The position numbers and the translations under genes were made by a program. Positions 1 through 31,255 of a stretch of DNA of 64,000 nt are shown one piece after another (position 1 is the first letter of the stretch; the number at the start of each line of letters is the position of its first letter). Source of the DNA: Actinernus sp. WN-2022 (lineage: Eukaryota > Cnidaria > Anthozoa > Actiniaria > Actinernidae); contig JAOWCC010000577.1 of the NCBI GenBank assembly GCA_030867875.1, forward strand, positions 148,358,344 to 148,422,343, given 5' to 3'. The notes under the pieces are model-generated. The model was not told where the DNA came from. It did not search any database and saw only the letters and a list, made by a program, of their open reading frames with translations.

Positions 1-2
1 GC

Positions 3-18534
<18,532 letters not shown>

Positions 18535-18750
18535 CCTTATGCAAATATTGCGTGACATGATTGTCGGCTCTTGAAGATGTGTGGACACATGCCATGTGGA
18601 ATACTGTGAGGCATCCAGATTCAGTAACGCAACACTTATACGTGACCCGGAAAAGAGATAAAGACTGTAACAAAAGTTGTGTGACGCGCACCACCTCATT
18701 ATCTGATTCGTCGAAAATAATCTATATTTAACGTCAAGAGATGTACCAAT

Positions 18751-18920
18751 AACGAGTAGGGGAATGGGGCGAGTTCGGTTTCGCAAAGGTGCTTGGGATC
18801 GTTACTGGAGACAGTTAATTGCGATATTTACTATGTTTCTTTGTATTCTGCATTTATTATCCCCAGTAACGATCCCAAGCACCTATGCGAAACCGAACTT
18901 GCCCCATCTCCCTACTCGTT
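18751..18920. mobile_element. Hairpin element downstream of the receptor kinase
   Basis: Arms 18751-18808 and 18863-18920 are about 90% reverse-complementary (AACGAGTAGG ... CGATCCCAAGCACC); the loop is 54 bp. It starts 216 bp after the stop codon, so it may lie in or near the 3' UTR. No AATAAA is seen nearby, so the transcript end was not placed. Confidence 0.75.
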
Positions 18921-20089
18921 TCTAAAGTGATTCGATTTGGGAGTATGTATAATTCGCAACCCCTTGTACGATTGTAATAATTATTGGTTTGGTTGCGTGA
19001 TATAGTACGTGACATAACGTTGTGTGACGCTCTCTTCGTACGTTATTAAACATTGATAATCATCACTCTCCAAGCATTACATAGGCTACGTTTACACTAG
19101 AGGGAAAAGTACGCGGATTTATAATCGTTCAGCGTTCTCCTTGGAATAGAGAACAATATGAATCCGATGACGTTTTCAACCGGGTGGGCTACTCTCGGAA
19201 ACTTAGGATAGGGCGTGCCGCGAAGATATCGAAACCCTGACCATATTTACGGGCGAAAAATCGGAAAATTGGTACCCTTTCCAAGGCCTGAAACTGAAAT
19301 GCGAGACCCTATTTAAGGACCAAATGATTACATAATTACTATCACGATGCAATGATTTAAGTTTATTGAAGATTGATACGTTCAGCATGCGTCGAGCAAG
19401 TGCACGATATTTGCAAATCAAGAGTTAGGGGAAAGGAAAAAAACCGTACCCTATTTAAGTATCGGATAATTTATTGAAAGATAATAATACAAAATATTAG
19501 ACCCTATTTAAGGGTTCGGCACCTCGAAAACCATAACCTAACCCGCGATACATATGGCTTATACATGGCAGTCCCCGTCTTCCCCCACGTGACGATGATT
19601 GAGTCTAATATTTATCGGATCTTTTAGCCTTATTCTGTAGCTTACTCTTTAAATCCGAGTATAAATAAAGTCTATGTATGTATGTGTGTGTATATAACCG
19701 TGGGAAGTATCTCCTTTCCGCGCACTTTTTATCCGTCGAAGCTCCCGTTACGTACGTACAAACCGAATCATCGTCATGTTTACCCATCACTTTTATCTTT
19801 ACGTACTAGGCTGCATGCAAAACTGGCATTATTTATGCGCCCTTGAACATAAAGCATAGTTTGTAAATGGACAAAACATCCCTTTGTGTGGGTCATGTCT
19901 TGGGTTTAATTGGGTAGCTGAGAGAACATTTCAACTACTTAATTATTCTTCCTTGCATGGATGAGGATTTGGAAGTATGGCGAGTATCTGTTTGGGCCAC
20001 AGCTTTTCTACGATATGTACACACGCATTCTATCCCGGGTGTTATCTTAGATAACTTAGATGGCTAGTTCAGTTGAGATCTAAATATGT
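18921..20089. other. Intergenic, nothing firmly recognised
   Basis: AT-rich. Contains ACCCTATTTAAG(G/T) repeated at about 19309, 19449 and 19503, and a TATG/TG microsatellite near 19673-19694. No exon-like ORF. Confidence 0.6.
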
Positions 20090-20099
20090 AATGAGTTTA

Positions 20100-21130
20100 T
20101 ACCGTATTGAAAGAAGTTTCTTATACTTCTCAAGAGCATTTGATACGGTAGATCATAATATATGAATTACCAAACTAAGCCATTATGGTATTCGCGGCTT
20201 TATAAATGGTTGGTTTAAAAAATACGTGTCAACTTGTGTCAATTGGAAATGTCAGATCTGAGGATTCAATTATTCACATGGTGTTCCACAGATCAGTACT
20301 TGGCCCTCTTCTTTTCCTCCTGTATATAAATGACTTTAATAATTGCTGTAGTTTATTTGATTTTCATGTATTTGCAGATGATTCCAATCTATTCTATTCT
20401 AATAACAACTATCTTGACTACTAGCTTTAGAATCTTCAATCAACGAAAACCTAGGAAAAGTGTATAACTGACTCTCTGCAACTGAATAAGCTTTCTTTAA
20501 ATATTGACAAAACTAACTTTATTATATTTCACCTCCCCTCAAAAGATTTCACACTACATGATTAAGGTTTGATTCAAATTTCAGTTGGAAATACCATACT
20601 TATACATTTCAATAAAACATCAAACGATATATAGGCATTCGCTCGAAAATGTATTACTTTCCGGTGAGCACTTTATTATACCTTAATTTTCCCATCTTTA
20701 ACTTATGTTCTAACTACTTGGGGTAATACATATCCCTCTTCTCTTGAGCCTCTCATCACGCTTCCGCAAAAAGCAGTTAGAATCAAAACTTTTTCCTGTT
20801 ATCATACCAATGAGTACTCACAAGTCCCCTTTTCAAAATCTTGGGCATGCTAAATTTTTCTGACCTTGGCTGGTTTTCATTCACGCCTTATTTATGTATG
20901 ATTTTCATACCAGCAGACTGCCATCTACATGTAATTGTCTGATTACGAGGGTAACACCGGACTAGTAAATATAAAGATAAGAACAAATTATGGCAAGTTT
21001 AATATCCGCTATATTGGTGTCAAAGTTTGGAAATCTGAAATCAAAAAGTCGGAGTTGCTTGGCTCCTTATAGAATCCTTTTAAAGCTTTATTAGCCTCAA
21101 TGAGCTTTTTAAGTTTATCTTTATTATTGT
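20100..21130 (+). pseudogene. Decayed non-LTR reverse transcriptase
   Basis: Broken frames give, in order: SRAFDTVDHN (RT block A-like), LSHYGIRGFINGWFKKY, then SVLGPLLFLLYINDF and FADDSNLFYS (catalytic DD block, Y to F), then LSLNIDKTNFIIFH, TTWGNTYPSSLEPL and NIRYIGVKVWKSEI. This is the order of an L2/CR1-type ORF2 from the palm domain to the C-terminus. Stops and frameshifts interrupt it several times. No endonuclease part, so it is 5'-truncated and old. Confidence 0.8.
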
Positions 21131-21194
21131 TCGAATTATTATATATATTATTGTATGTATGTAATATAGTAGCCCGTCTTTCTATATACATTCA

Positions 21195-21510
21195 TAATAT
21201 AGATACGATAGTATGCGCGCTCTGATTGGCTAAAAAGCCATGTTTTATCAGAGTATATAACATGGTTTGCCGTGTTTTATTGTTTTCAACTGGCGGTTTC
21301 CTTTCGTCGCGCGTGTAAATCTATATTATAAAACAGATAAAGAAGCCTTAAATCCATGTTTTATACTATCATAACATACTCTGGTCATTTGAGAACGCTC
21401 GAGAAATGTTGAAAGCACGCGCCTTCGCGCCTTGTGCTTTAACATTTCTCTCATGTTCTCAAATGCCCATCGTGTTTTATGATAGTATAAAACATGGCTA
21501 AGGCTTCTTT
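21195..21510. mobile_element. Hairpin MITE, CCAAT / TATA-rich family
   Basis: AAAGAAGCCTTAAATCCATG and the following TTTTATACTATCATAA (about 21339-21374) are inverted at about 21472-21513 (TTATGATAGTATAAAACATG, then GCTAAGGCTTCTTT). GCGCGCTCTGATTGGCTAA near the left end links it to 5155-5460 and 10020-10330. Confidence 0.65.
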
Positions 21511-23700
21511 ATTTGTTAAATATATATTTCTTTTTTTTTCACCGTCGTATTTGTAATAGCAGTTTGCATGTACTATTGCCCTCTGACCTTAATCCTTCCA
21601 ATATAACTTTGCACTCACGCTATTAACCTTAGGTTATTCTAAGTAGCGCTTACTCTAATTTTCTTTATTCGTTTCTCTAGCTTACCTTTACTTACTTATG
21701 CAATTTTGTAAGAGTATAAATAAAGTGTTGTTATTATTGTTGTTGTAGCTAGGCTTGTTCGATCGTGGAGGTATCGCTCCCCTGTAATATATATAAACTT
21801 GTTTTGATCGAATTATTTTCTCTACAAACCAAATCTGCCACAGTCTATTATTTTTGCTGTTAAAATGCCGTCACATGCATGATAATGTGTGAATTAACAT
21901 GAAAAACTAGAACTTAAATGTGTTTCATTCAGTTCATGCTGGTGAGATGAGCCGTAGATATAAAGTCCTTTGTAAAGAATTACCCACGCCTTCTATACGT
22001 AAGTGCATTCAAGTGACGTCAGGAAGTCACTTTGCTATTTGGATTGCGGGGAAATTATTTTAACAACGCACGCACGCGCTCGGGATGCTGCCTGGTTTCA
22101 GTCACTTGAATTTAAAGTATACAACTGCTCCTTTTTTTTCATCTCAGCATTTCGAATTTCCTCCTTGAAACTGAGAGGTAAGGTCAACCTAATCGCTTAG
22201 TACAAAAAACATCTTTCAGAATATGTGTTGCTATAATTGTAGGCTTTTCACGTGGACGCGATTCAGGCAAGACCCAGCTTTTAAGTTTGTTATTTTAGCT
22301 GCTTTCAGATGACGTGTTCGAAGCGCGAGAACAGTCCATGACTTCCTTGTTTACAGAGTTTCCTCAAGTTTCTTTTTTCTCTATAATAAAAGCTAGGTAA
22401 CTGGCCTACTTGCATCCGCACTCTCTATAGTCCGACGGCAGAGTTGGCGTAGGCGACCCGAATTAATGTTTTAAATTTGTTTCTCTAAAGAAAGCGATAT
22501 ACAAGTGCACCGGGAAATAAGTCATATTTGATGGGCAGAAAGTAGGGTTTTATGGTTACTTCTGACGTTTTGACGTTTTGACGTATGTGGCTCATGTTGG
22601 TCGATATCTTTAGTCTTGAAAGACCTCAGTGCTTCATTTCGATGAAGCCACGAAAAGCGAAGACAGTCCTATAGTCCCTGAATGCCGTAAAATCAGCAGC
22701 AGTTCAGGTATCTATGAAAGCATATATATTCAATATGACTTATAGTTATTGCGTGCTTGGTGACCACATGAAAGAATCCTGGGTAAACTTATAATTCTAA
22801 ATGCACACTTTTCTCCGGGTCAAAATTATCTGTCGTTACGGAAACTATACATAATATGTTTAAACGGCTATCAAAACGCGTATTACTGATTGAAAATGCA
22901 CTGCTATTCATTCGAATACACTGAACTCAATGCAAGCGAAATATCAGTTTACAATGCCGTTAGTTTAGCTTACACTGAAAGAAAAGTCAAAGCTCGGCGA
23001 TGATGAGTCCTGCCTGTTATCACCCTGCTACCAGCCCGATTTGCAAGTGATAAACGCCACTAATTCTTAGGCGCACGTGTTGAATTCCTAGCAGGCAAAC
23101 TATCTGCAAGTTTAAAACATAATTTACCCTCAGAGATTGTTCAGTTAATCGGAAATCGCCTTAGCTGACCGAGAGGCAAAATACAATCGAAGTGGTTACC
23201 TACAGCTACACGAATATAATCGAATAACGAATAAAGGGAGTTCACGTTAACTAATGTGATTAGTTCAACACAACCGTATTTAAACTGACAATTTAGTTCC
23301 TTTTTTCCGGGCAAGTAACTCAAACATGCACTTCATGATTTTATTGAAATAACAATAGCTACCCAATCAGTTCTCTGCCCCCTTTCCCTAACTGAAATAC
23401 AACTGAAGAACCATATGTGATATATGCTCAGCTCAGACTGAATAACCATGAGATAAGGCAAATCCTGAATTTATTCGTGTTTGACATTAAAACATATGCA
23501 TGGCCGAAGGATTACTGGGCCGGGAATACCTGACTAAAAAGCGGGAAAGGCACGAATTGTTTGAATGAAGGGCGGTTTTATTAGAAATGCATGTTCTATG
23601 CTTTTAGTTTCCAAATGCCAAATGGTTTATTTTGCATCGAAGAAGAGGCTTATGATTAAGTATTCCTTTAGGTCTCTTTGCGAAACCTACCCAGCTGAAC
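21511..23700. other. Intergenic, nothing firmly recognised
   Basis: AT-rich DNA with short ORFs lacking splice context or family likeness. A short trinucleotide run lies near 21726-21748. No repeat, RNA gene or exon could be supported. Confidence 0.5.
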
Positions 23701-23728
23701 GGGGTGAAAAAAATGACAGACACATCGC

Positions 23729-23888
23729 ACGGCTGCGTGCTACCCTGGGTGCCAGTGGTTCTACTGCCCTCTCTAAGCCAAAGTTTAGGATCGACGAGAA
23801 GGCTGGGGGAACCTGTTCTCAGTCCCAGCCTTCTCGTCGATCCTAAACTTTGGCTAGAACCTCTGGCACCCAGGGTACACGGCTGCTA
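23729..23888. mobile_element. Hairpin element
   Basis: GCCAAAGTTTAGGATCGACG and the following AGAAGGCTGGG are inverted as CCCAGCCTTCTCGTCGATCC then TAAACTTTGGC around a loop of about 18 bp. The outer arms continue through CTGGGTGCCAG and ACGGCTGC. About 160 bp in all. Confidence 0.75.
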
Positions 23889-23899
23889 ATTAAATCGGC

Positions 23900-25330
23900 A
23901 AACTCATGGTATTAACCAGGGAGGTGGTTTAACTAATTTAAAAACTGAATAAATATGAGCGTTTTAACATTCATCTCGATTTAACAACAGTTATTTTTGC
24001 AGTTATGATGAAAAAGAGGCCGAAGCGAGGTCCGGCTATTGAAAAACTGTATGCGCTTTGCTTGGTCAGGAAAAAATATCCGTTCAGCTGAATAGATAGA
24101 CGATTGCGAGGAAGAAATTGTAGAGACACTCGTTAAACGGCCATAGCTGTACTCTTAACTTGTCGGTTGTATAGAACTGAGCCGAATGTTGCAGATGAAA
24201 TCATGAACCTAGCTTGAGCTGGATCACCCTGTGACTTGCCAGCTGTTAACTGACATGCCGGCAAACAAACACCCCTCGGTAACTATGTTGTGTGGTTTGT
24301 GGCCAGTTGTAAAACAAAATATTACCTCAAACCAAAGAAAGTAGAAAATGTGTGATACTAAATGGATAAAACAAAGTAATTATCTAAAGCCCAAGTTTAT
24401 CAATTATGTAGAAAAGTTTTGCAAAGTATATATAGGTTAAGTTTTCGAGGTTGCCGGGCGATGAACGTTTCAAACAAACGTTCTAACGTTAACCCGCTGA
24501 GACCGACATTTGTTTTCTAAAGACTAGCTTTGCACACGTTTTAGATAACGCTCCAAAATACTATCGAGAACTATCGTGATGTTTCAGTCAACAGTGCTAG
24601 GGAAAATAATTAACAAATAAATATTAGAGCCATGTTAATACCATATCGGCCGGGTAGTTTGTTTGTGCCGGCAGCAAGTCAGCACAAAATTAAAACCTAA
24701 CCGCTACAAAGTATATCCCGACTTTCAAGATCGCAGCGGAGCAACATCGCTCCAGCACAAAAATCGCGCCGAAGAAAGCGTTTCATGTGTGATCAGGAGG
24801 CCTATTTGTTATGGTTTTCGTGAACATATGGCCTAACACTTCAAACAACTTTTAAAGAGGTTTTGTCTACTATGAAACAAAAGTAAGCATTCAGGTGGTT
24901 ACAAAACTGAATATTTATATATTTTACTACATGTCGCAAAATACGGCATTTTAACAATTTGCATATAAGTTAATAGAATATATATGATCGATAATTTCCA
25001 CCTGTTCAACAGGGCCGGTCAGCCATAGGTTTTGGGTATACTGATATCCAAGGGTGTTTAAATTGAGTATTCGGTATTTTTACGTTTAACTTTATGGGTC
25101 AAGTTTTTGGTAAATTTAATTTTTATATGGCAAGATTTTGACATATGATTTGAATGTTACGAAGGCTTCTGGAGCTGTATTACAACTCTCATTTTTAAAA
25201 GGTATTTGAGTATATCACTACTCCCCTGTTCGAGGCTAAGCTTTTTTTCGAAGAGTGTCAAATATAGATGAAGGTAGCTGCCTCGTTCCTATGCGCTTTT
25301 CAGTTTTAGAGAGCAAAGCGCCATCTCAAG
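23900..25330. other. Intergenic, nothing firmly recognised
   Basis: AT-rich sequence with no convincing ORF, repeat or RNA gene on either strand. Confidence 0.5.
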
Positions 25331-25334
25331 CTAG

Positions 25335-25535
25335 CTAAACACTGAATTTCTAACGGGACCTCAAAAACAGCTGATCAAAGCCAGGACCCGGCTAAATCAC
25401 AGATCGAATTGGAATTTAGTGTGTTGGTTTTTGTGGAGGGAGGAAAACCGGAGAACCCGCAGAAATCCCTCGGAGCAAGGGCGAGATACCAACAAACTGA
25501 ACTCACATATGGCGCCGGACCTGGGTCACAGCACA
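25335..25535 (-). mobile_element. SINE, second family (minus-strand copy)
   Basis: On the minus strand it reads GCGCCATATGTGAGTTCAG, TTGGTATCTCGCCCTTGC, GGTTTTCCTCCCTCCAC, AATTCCAATTCGATCTG, TGGCTTTGATCAGC and GGTCCCGTTAGAAATT, collinear with 9066-9290 and 45895-46050. The tRNA-like head is degraded. Confidence 0.7.
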
Positions 25536-26275
25536 CCGCGGCAAAACGGTATGCTCCGCTGGCCAAAAGAACGAAGGCTCTGCTATCAAATACAAATTAC
25601 CGAGGGTTTCAACTTTTTTAGTAAATAATTTTATAACTTAGTAAACTCACAGTGAATTACAAATTAAGAAAACTTCAACCTGTTAAAGTTTTAGGCTTAG
25701 CTTTTAAGTAGTTTTCTTATTTTTTGACAAAACAGTTCACAAATGGACACTTTTACGCAGAAATTTTAAACTCACGGGTATGCCTGTTGTTTCATTTCAG
25801 GTTTCGCGGGAAACTGGGGGCGGCCGCGCGCCGACAAGAAATAGCAAATACGCATGCGCGTAACGTTTTGCCGCGGTGTGGCGTCACAGAGGTGAGAGGC
25901 GAAGTGCTTAACCACTGCACCACCCCGTTAACTCAAGTAACTATGAAGCAATTCAGGGTACGGAAATTAGATTACATCCATTTTAGGACTTTTAGGCGCC
26001 GTTCATAAGGAAATTGACGTTATTTCCCGCCATCGACTGTAGATTTTTCTCTTCCTGTGACAAGCTCCCAACATGGGGCATTTGAATACCTTGCATGTTT
26101 TGCTTGTCCCCACCATGGGGAATTTGGAATTTGTTTTCAAAAATGGAGGGGAATGGCATTGCTGGAATTGACTGGTGCATTATCATACCATCTTGAAAAT
26201 AAATTTTCACGCTAACTGAGCTAAAATCTAGACCCAAATTCCCTGATCGCTAAAATCGGTAAATGAAAAGTTCGC

Positions 26276-26596
26276 CGATTAACTCACAGGCAGCCCAATC
26301 TCATGATTTGTGTATTTATATGCTTACAAATATCGCTTGAATAGGCATATTATAAATCCTTCCAAAACATGTATGTTAGACAAATAAATACACAACTTCA
26401 CCCTACAATGTATTCATACCTCTAAGCTCTTCTAGGGTCGTTTCCGCTGGGTTTTTTTAACCTCTTTCCCTCACCTCCTATTTATTTGTCTGACATACAT
26501 GTTTTGGAAGGATTTATAATATGAACTATTCAAGCGATATTTGTAAGCGTATAAATACACAAATCATGAGATTGGGCTGCCTGTGATTAACTAAAC
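26276..26596. mobile_element. Hairpin element with near-TTAA flanks
   Basis: Arms about 26283-26390 and 26477-26594 share CACAGGCAGCCCAATCTCAT, AAATATCGCTTGAATA and TATAAATCCTTCCAAAACAT in inverted order. TTAA stands just outside both arms (left with one extra base), so a TTAA-specific transposase is possible. The spacer is about 86 bp and non-coding. Confidence 0.7.
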
Positions 26597-27369
26597 CGCG
26601 ATCCGACTTTGCTCGATCCATGTTGGACGACTGGTTGGACCAACGTTTTTTTCTGTGGTTCGACGACTCGCCGAATGACGTTTGATTTTCCGAAAATATA
26701 TTGACGGACTTTTATGGTACGCGTCCAAATTTGGTCATGCTGGAGAAGATGTATTGACGGTGCCCCTGTTGTTCGCGAATAACACTGAGCGTTGAAGCCA
26801 TCACCCCTACATTTGCACCAAGAGTAGCCACTGAGTTGGATCGTGCTATCCAACACGTATCAGACGGCGAACATTTCAAGCGCCGAATTCATTGCTAACG
26901 AGACATAATAATGATTTAGCTCATTTTATATTCTTGTGGCGAACTCGATGCTAATGATGTAAAGATATTGTTTAGGCTCATAACTGGTATTTCTTCAAAG
27001 TATACAGGAATCGACCCATGCCAGGCTTTTACTTACACGGTCATGAATCAGGCCGGAAAGGTCAAGTTGCACGATTTCAAACAAGCGTAGAACATAAAGT
27101 ATTCACTGAAAGCCAAAACTTTCTTCAGGCGGAAGTATTCAAAACGTTTCGGAGGTTTATAGCCTACAAAAATTGCAAGAAGCGGGGTAATATAGGCACT
27201 TTAAAATCAGACTGATTTTACAGATATGACGAGATTTAAATCTATTATTGTAAAATTAGTATTCCTTCTCTTCTTTTGAAACAGTCATAAACGATTTTTT
27301 TTCGCGGATAAGGACGTAAAATCGTAGGCCATCAGAGGATGAAGAGCCCCACCTCGTGGATATGCCACT

Positions 27370-27655
27370 GATTAATCCATTATTATTATTATTATTATTA
27401 TGCTTTTTGTAGTGTTGTGGATGGGTTGATTATTGTGAAAAATAGTTTGTGTCCGTCATAGTCTCGGGGCATTTATTTGGTCTGTCTTATTGTTGAAAAC
27501 TGATGAGGCTTCTCTTAATTTGTTATACATTGGGCATTTTATTAGGAAGTGCATTTCGTCTTCGACAGCGTTTTGACATTTCAAGCAAGTTTTTTTTGTA
27601 TGGTCTTGCATATCTGCCCTTTTCTATTGCCAACTTGTGAATTACTAATTCTTAG
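27370..27655 (-). pseudogene. 3' end of a decayed non-LTR retrotransposon
   Basis: The minus strand reads LKCQNAVEDEMHFLIKCPMY then NKLRE, a C-x2-C...H...C signature common at the C-terminus of non-LTR ORF2 proteins. A (TAA)n tract at about 27385-27401 lies at its 3' side, as for a retrotransposon tail. A SINE sits directly on the 5' side at 27657. Confidence 0.65.
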
Positions 27656-27656
27656 T

Positions 27657-27947
27657 GATGCAGGTTGGCACAGTGGTAAAACACTCGCCTCTCACCGCTG
27701 CGGTCCCGGGTTCGATTCCTGGCTCGGGCACCAGTGAGTTAGGTTTGTTGTTGATTCCTTATCTGCATTCGAGTGTTTTTTTCTCCTGGCTCAGTCTCAA
27801 AAATCAAAAATCAACCATGAGTCGAGTGTAGTGTGTCCAAAACAGTTAACGTAGTGGGGAGTGTGTGAGGAGTAAAAGCAGGCCCCCACGTACCAACTAT
27901 AAGCTGTAATACTCTAGCCTGCTATAACAAAATAATAAAGTATTTAC
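27657..27947 (+). mobile_element. tRNA-derived SINE (tRNA-Glu-like head)
   Basis: The head has an A-box-like TTGGCACAGTGGTAAAACAC, an anticodon-arm segment CGCCTCTCACCGCTGCGGTC very like tRNA-Glu(CTC), and a perfect B box GGTTCGATTCC. The body follows with CTCCTGGCTCAGTCTC and GTGGGGAGTGTGTGAGGAGT, ending CTAGCCTGCTATAACAAAAT. Body fragments occur at 3465-3540 and 31706-31760. It is too degenerate for a functional tRNA (no clean acceptor stem) and carries a 200-bp body, so SINE is preferred over tRNA gene. Confidence 0.8.
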
Positions 27948-28509
27948 TTGATAAAACACGTTCTGTGAGTGTTTTAAACGGCTTCAAAAACGCTTTAAGA
28001 ATGCAATGAAAGAAAGACGCACATCTCAAGGGAATGGTTACTTGATGAACCATTGAACCTTTGTATTCACAACGCCATGCAAAATATTCGAGTAATCACC
28101 GCCTGCAATTACGAACATCTCAAGGGAATGACATGAAGAAATTACCATACTATGTTGTTTGAAGCGGCGTTTCGCAATGCAAGAAGAACCTGCACTTGAA
28201 GGATTTGGTGTCGTGGTTTACCTCGATAAAGTTCAAGACTTGACATGACGGCAGACTCTAAATTTTTGACTCCTTCACAAAATATGTAAGTTTAATGCAC
28301 GTTTTTATTATTTTACGGCTTTGAGTTTGGTTTAATAATTGGAACTAAACAGTGGCTCGGTAAACAAGTAATGGTAGTTGGATAACTTCATTTTAAAAAT
28401 ATTATCTGTGTATCTCGGTAGTCTGCTGATATTAGTAAATTTAGTGCAAAATTTATTATCTAGGTACCTTATGTTCCGTGTACTTTTTGCTATTTTTGGG
28501 TCTTATCAG

Positions 28510-28605
28510 TGAATTCTTAATTAGGATGAAACTTTATATAGAATTTCATGTTCATTAGTATTCTTTATATAAAACGTTCATCCTAATTAGCAATTCAATG
28601 AGAAA
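28510..28605. repeat. Small hairpin
   Basis: CTTAATTAGGATGAAA and TATATAGAAT are inverted around 28560 as ATTCTTTATATAAAACGTTC then ATCCTAATTAG. About 95 bp. Confidence 0.6.
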
Positions 28606-28879
28606 GCTGAAACATCAATAGAAATTCCATTGTCTCAATCATTAACCCCGTTTCCCCCTGGGACAGAATTCAAATGTCTCCGCGGGCCTTTTAGAATGAT
28701 GAGATTTTATCAGGTATAAAGGAGCATGCACGTGACTGATTTGCTTCATCTGATTGGACAAAATACTCATTAATTATTCATGAGTTCTTGAATTTTTATT
28801 TTGTGTTCTATGCATATGTTTGAGATTTTTGACTTCTGTGAGATAATTCTCATAGGTATAAGTTGTCTTAAATAAACGG

Positions 28880-29395
28880 TATATATGTTCTTAATTTTGT
28901 CTGTTGTTGGGGTCTTTTTCTGTCGTCATTATGTACTTCGCTTACCCATATTGTTGGAATTCATTATCTTTTAGTCTCTGTTTGACATGCTTGAGCCCCA
29001 TACGTTTTGTTCATTAATGATTGTCTTGGTTGTACCAGAGGTTTCCGTAGTCACAGTGAAATAATATTTCTTTGATTTTCTTGCTCCATGCAGAATTATT
29101 TGTTACTTTTACTTTTTGTCTCATGGTATGTACGGTAAGATAATTTGAGGCGTTGTCTGAATCGATAAGCCAAATAAGCCAAACGTTGCATTGGTTTTTG
29201 AGATTGTTCCAGCCCAGTATTTTAAATAATTGTTCCGCATTGGAGTCGTCAGTGTGAGGAATTTAACAGAACACGGGATGCGCGATTGTGAAGTTTTTGC
29301 AGTTCGTCACTTAGTCCTTTGTTACAATTTCCCCGCACAACACTGCAGTAGTCAAGCTGTGGTTAGACTAAAGCGTTATATATTGTTAGCAATAT
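28880..29395 (-). pseudogene. C-terminal fragment of a decayed non-LTR reverse transcriptase
   Basis: The minus strand gives IYNALV-PQLDYCSVVRGNC, KGLSDELQKLHNRASRVL and LAYLAYRF, with stops and shifts between. The series (F/L)DYCSVVWGNC ... KLQKLQNRAARV is the usual C-terminal region of L2/CR1-type ORF2 in marine invertebrates. No catalytic core visible. An AT microsatellite follows at about 29395-29408. Confidence 0.75.
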
Positions 29396-29428
29396 ATATA
29401 TATATATTAAAAGGGACGAATGGTTTTA

Positions 29429-29490
29429 TTAATAATAATAGTAGTAACAATAACAATAACAATAATGACAATGACAATGACAATAATGGT
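29429..29490. repeat. Trinucleotide / hexanucleotide microsatellite
   Basis: AATAAT, AACAAT and GACAAT units in a row. Confidence 0.9.
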
Positions 29491-29899
29491 TTATTAACAG
29501 TATACTTCCACTGGGTGGCTCTTCGCCTGTTAAACTAACTAATGTAAAATACAAAATGTATATGATATATAAAATATAACTATAAGATATTACTGAGACA
29601 TATAATGATAACAATACTAAGGATTAAAACATGGCTATACGTACTCTATATATTGGTATAAATTACAAGGAATACTATTAAGTAATATAAATATTAACTT
29701 CCAATAACATTGACAAATATAAATCAGTATAATTACACTACAAGGAATACATATATGCTAGTAATATGTGCGATCTGAACTATTAGATATCCAAATATTT
29801 TAAGGAAAAGTGGTATTGATAGACTATGAGAAAATTTGTTGGGTGACTAGTTCCTGTATAAACTAGAAAATTTACTGGTTAAAAACAACTGTAAACTTA

Positions 29900-30720
29900 T
29901 CATGTCGTTGTCTGTGGGCAGCGCGGTTCTTTAGATATCCTTTTGATAACCGACAAAATTCAGCAAAGGTTGCAGAGGTTTTTACTATTTACAGGTATCC
30001 TGGCGGGTGCCATTTTCAGGTTGGTCTTTAACTGTTTAATGCTGGTTGACCGTAGTGTTCTATTGAGTATGCATGTACAATTCTAATGGAAGATAAGATG
30101 GCCAGTACGTCACTATAATGAATTAAGGGCCATATATACAAGCTTAGACAAGTGAAAATTTGTGCGTTCTTAGACGAGTAGCCACGGCAACAAAGTTTGT
30201 AGATATCAGTTCTACTGGCATAACGATTGAGAACAAAACCAGCAGCAACAATTAAGTTGGACACGCTGTAAGCGATTGACAAGATAGTCCAGAATTGGGT
30301 GTGACGCTACATCATTATTTATAAAGTCAATCCTTTGGTAAAATGAGACTTTCAACAAAATGCTTCCTAATCATGAAAGGTGCTAAATGTTTAAGTTTTC
30401 TAATAACGGATAAAATAGAATAACAAGTTGATACATAGTAGAGTTTACGTCGTCAGTCCACTTTAAGTGCTGTTGAATTTGTGTTCCGAGAAGGCGAGCA
30501 GAAGCTGTTTACCACCCACAGAGAGACGAATGGTATAGTCATCTAGCTTATAAACCCGGGAGAGCGGAGCAGAGGAGAACAGCATGACTTTCGTCTTTTG
30601 GAGATTAAGCACGAGTGCTTCTACTTCGTGTACGGGAACACAGATGACGCAAAACAAAGAAGACAAAAACTCAAAACAATGAACTACAGCTGAAAACAAT
30701 AGCCTGCAATACAAAAAACC
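29900..30720 (-). pseudogene. Decayed non-LTR reverse transcriptase fragment
   Basis: The minus strand reads LVLNLQKTKVMLFSS, then YTIRL-VGGKQL and SEHKF, the usual post-palm block (LN..KTKVM.FSS) of L2/CR1-type RT, followed by frameshifted ...HLKWTDDVNSTMYQL and further fragments to about 29900. Stops throughout. It lies 5' (minus strand) of the fragment at 28880-29395 and could belong to the same dead copy, but I cannot join them. Confidence 0.6.
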
Positions 30721-31109
30721 CTAACCCAGAATAGAATACATTCTTTTCTGGTACACACAGAAGGAGCCAGCACATGGTTAAAAGCAACGGACCATGATGT
30801 TAATTGGTCAAGGGCATGTTGCAACCGGCATGTCTTATTCGTTTTAGGGCACCAATGCCGGAGCATTATTTTAGAAACAACTTTGATATGATTATCCCAA
30901 GATAATTGTTTATGGCAATATGTACACCGAGCGATTTAGTCACCTTAACTTGTTCTCGTGTATTACAATGGTATATCGTTTATGAAGCCGGGTGTTGGAT
31001 GTGAGGAACTTTGTTCGATCTTTGTCTGGAGCCAATGAGCATAAATTCTGTCTTTGTGATATATATTTAGCGCCAATTTGTTAGAATTCAGCCATTACGC
31101 CATCAATCC

Positions 31110-31255
31110 ATCGAATCCACGATTGCGTGTACCTGATTGGTTGCTTTCTCGTGCCAGTGAAACCAGTCGGTATTCACTTTAGTTCGTGATCGGGTTCGTT
31201 GTAGACCTAATTGGTTTGGTTTTGGTTTTACTACAGTCAATTGAAACCTGCTCTA
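31110..31255. repeat. CCAAT-rich dispersed repeat fragment
   Basis: CTGATTGGTTGCTTTCTCGT, TTGGTTTGGTTTTGGTTTTA and CAATTGAAACCTGCTCTAT resemble the family at 480-800 and 8540-8815. Confidence 0.5.

Noticed and set aside
27657..27732. A functional tRNA-Glu gene
   Set aside because: No clean acceptor stem and a SINE body follows directly, with fragments of that body elsewhere in the window.
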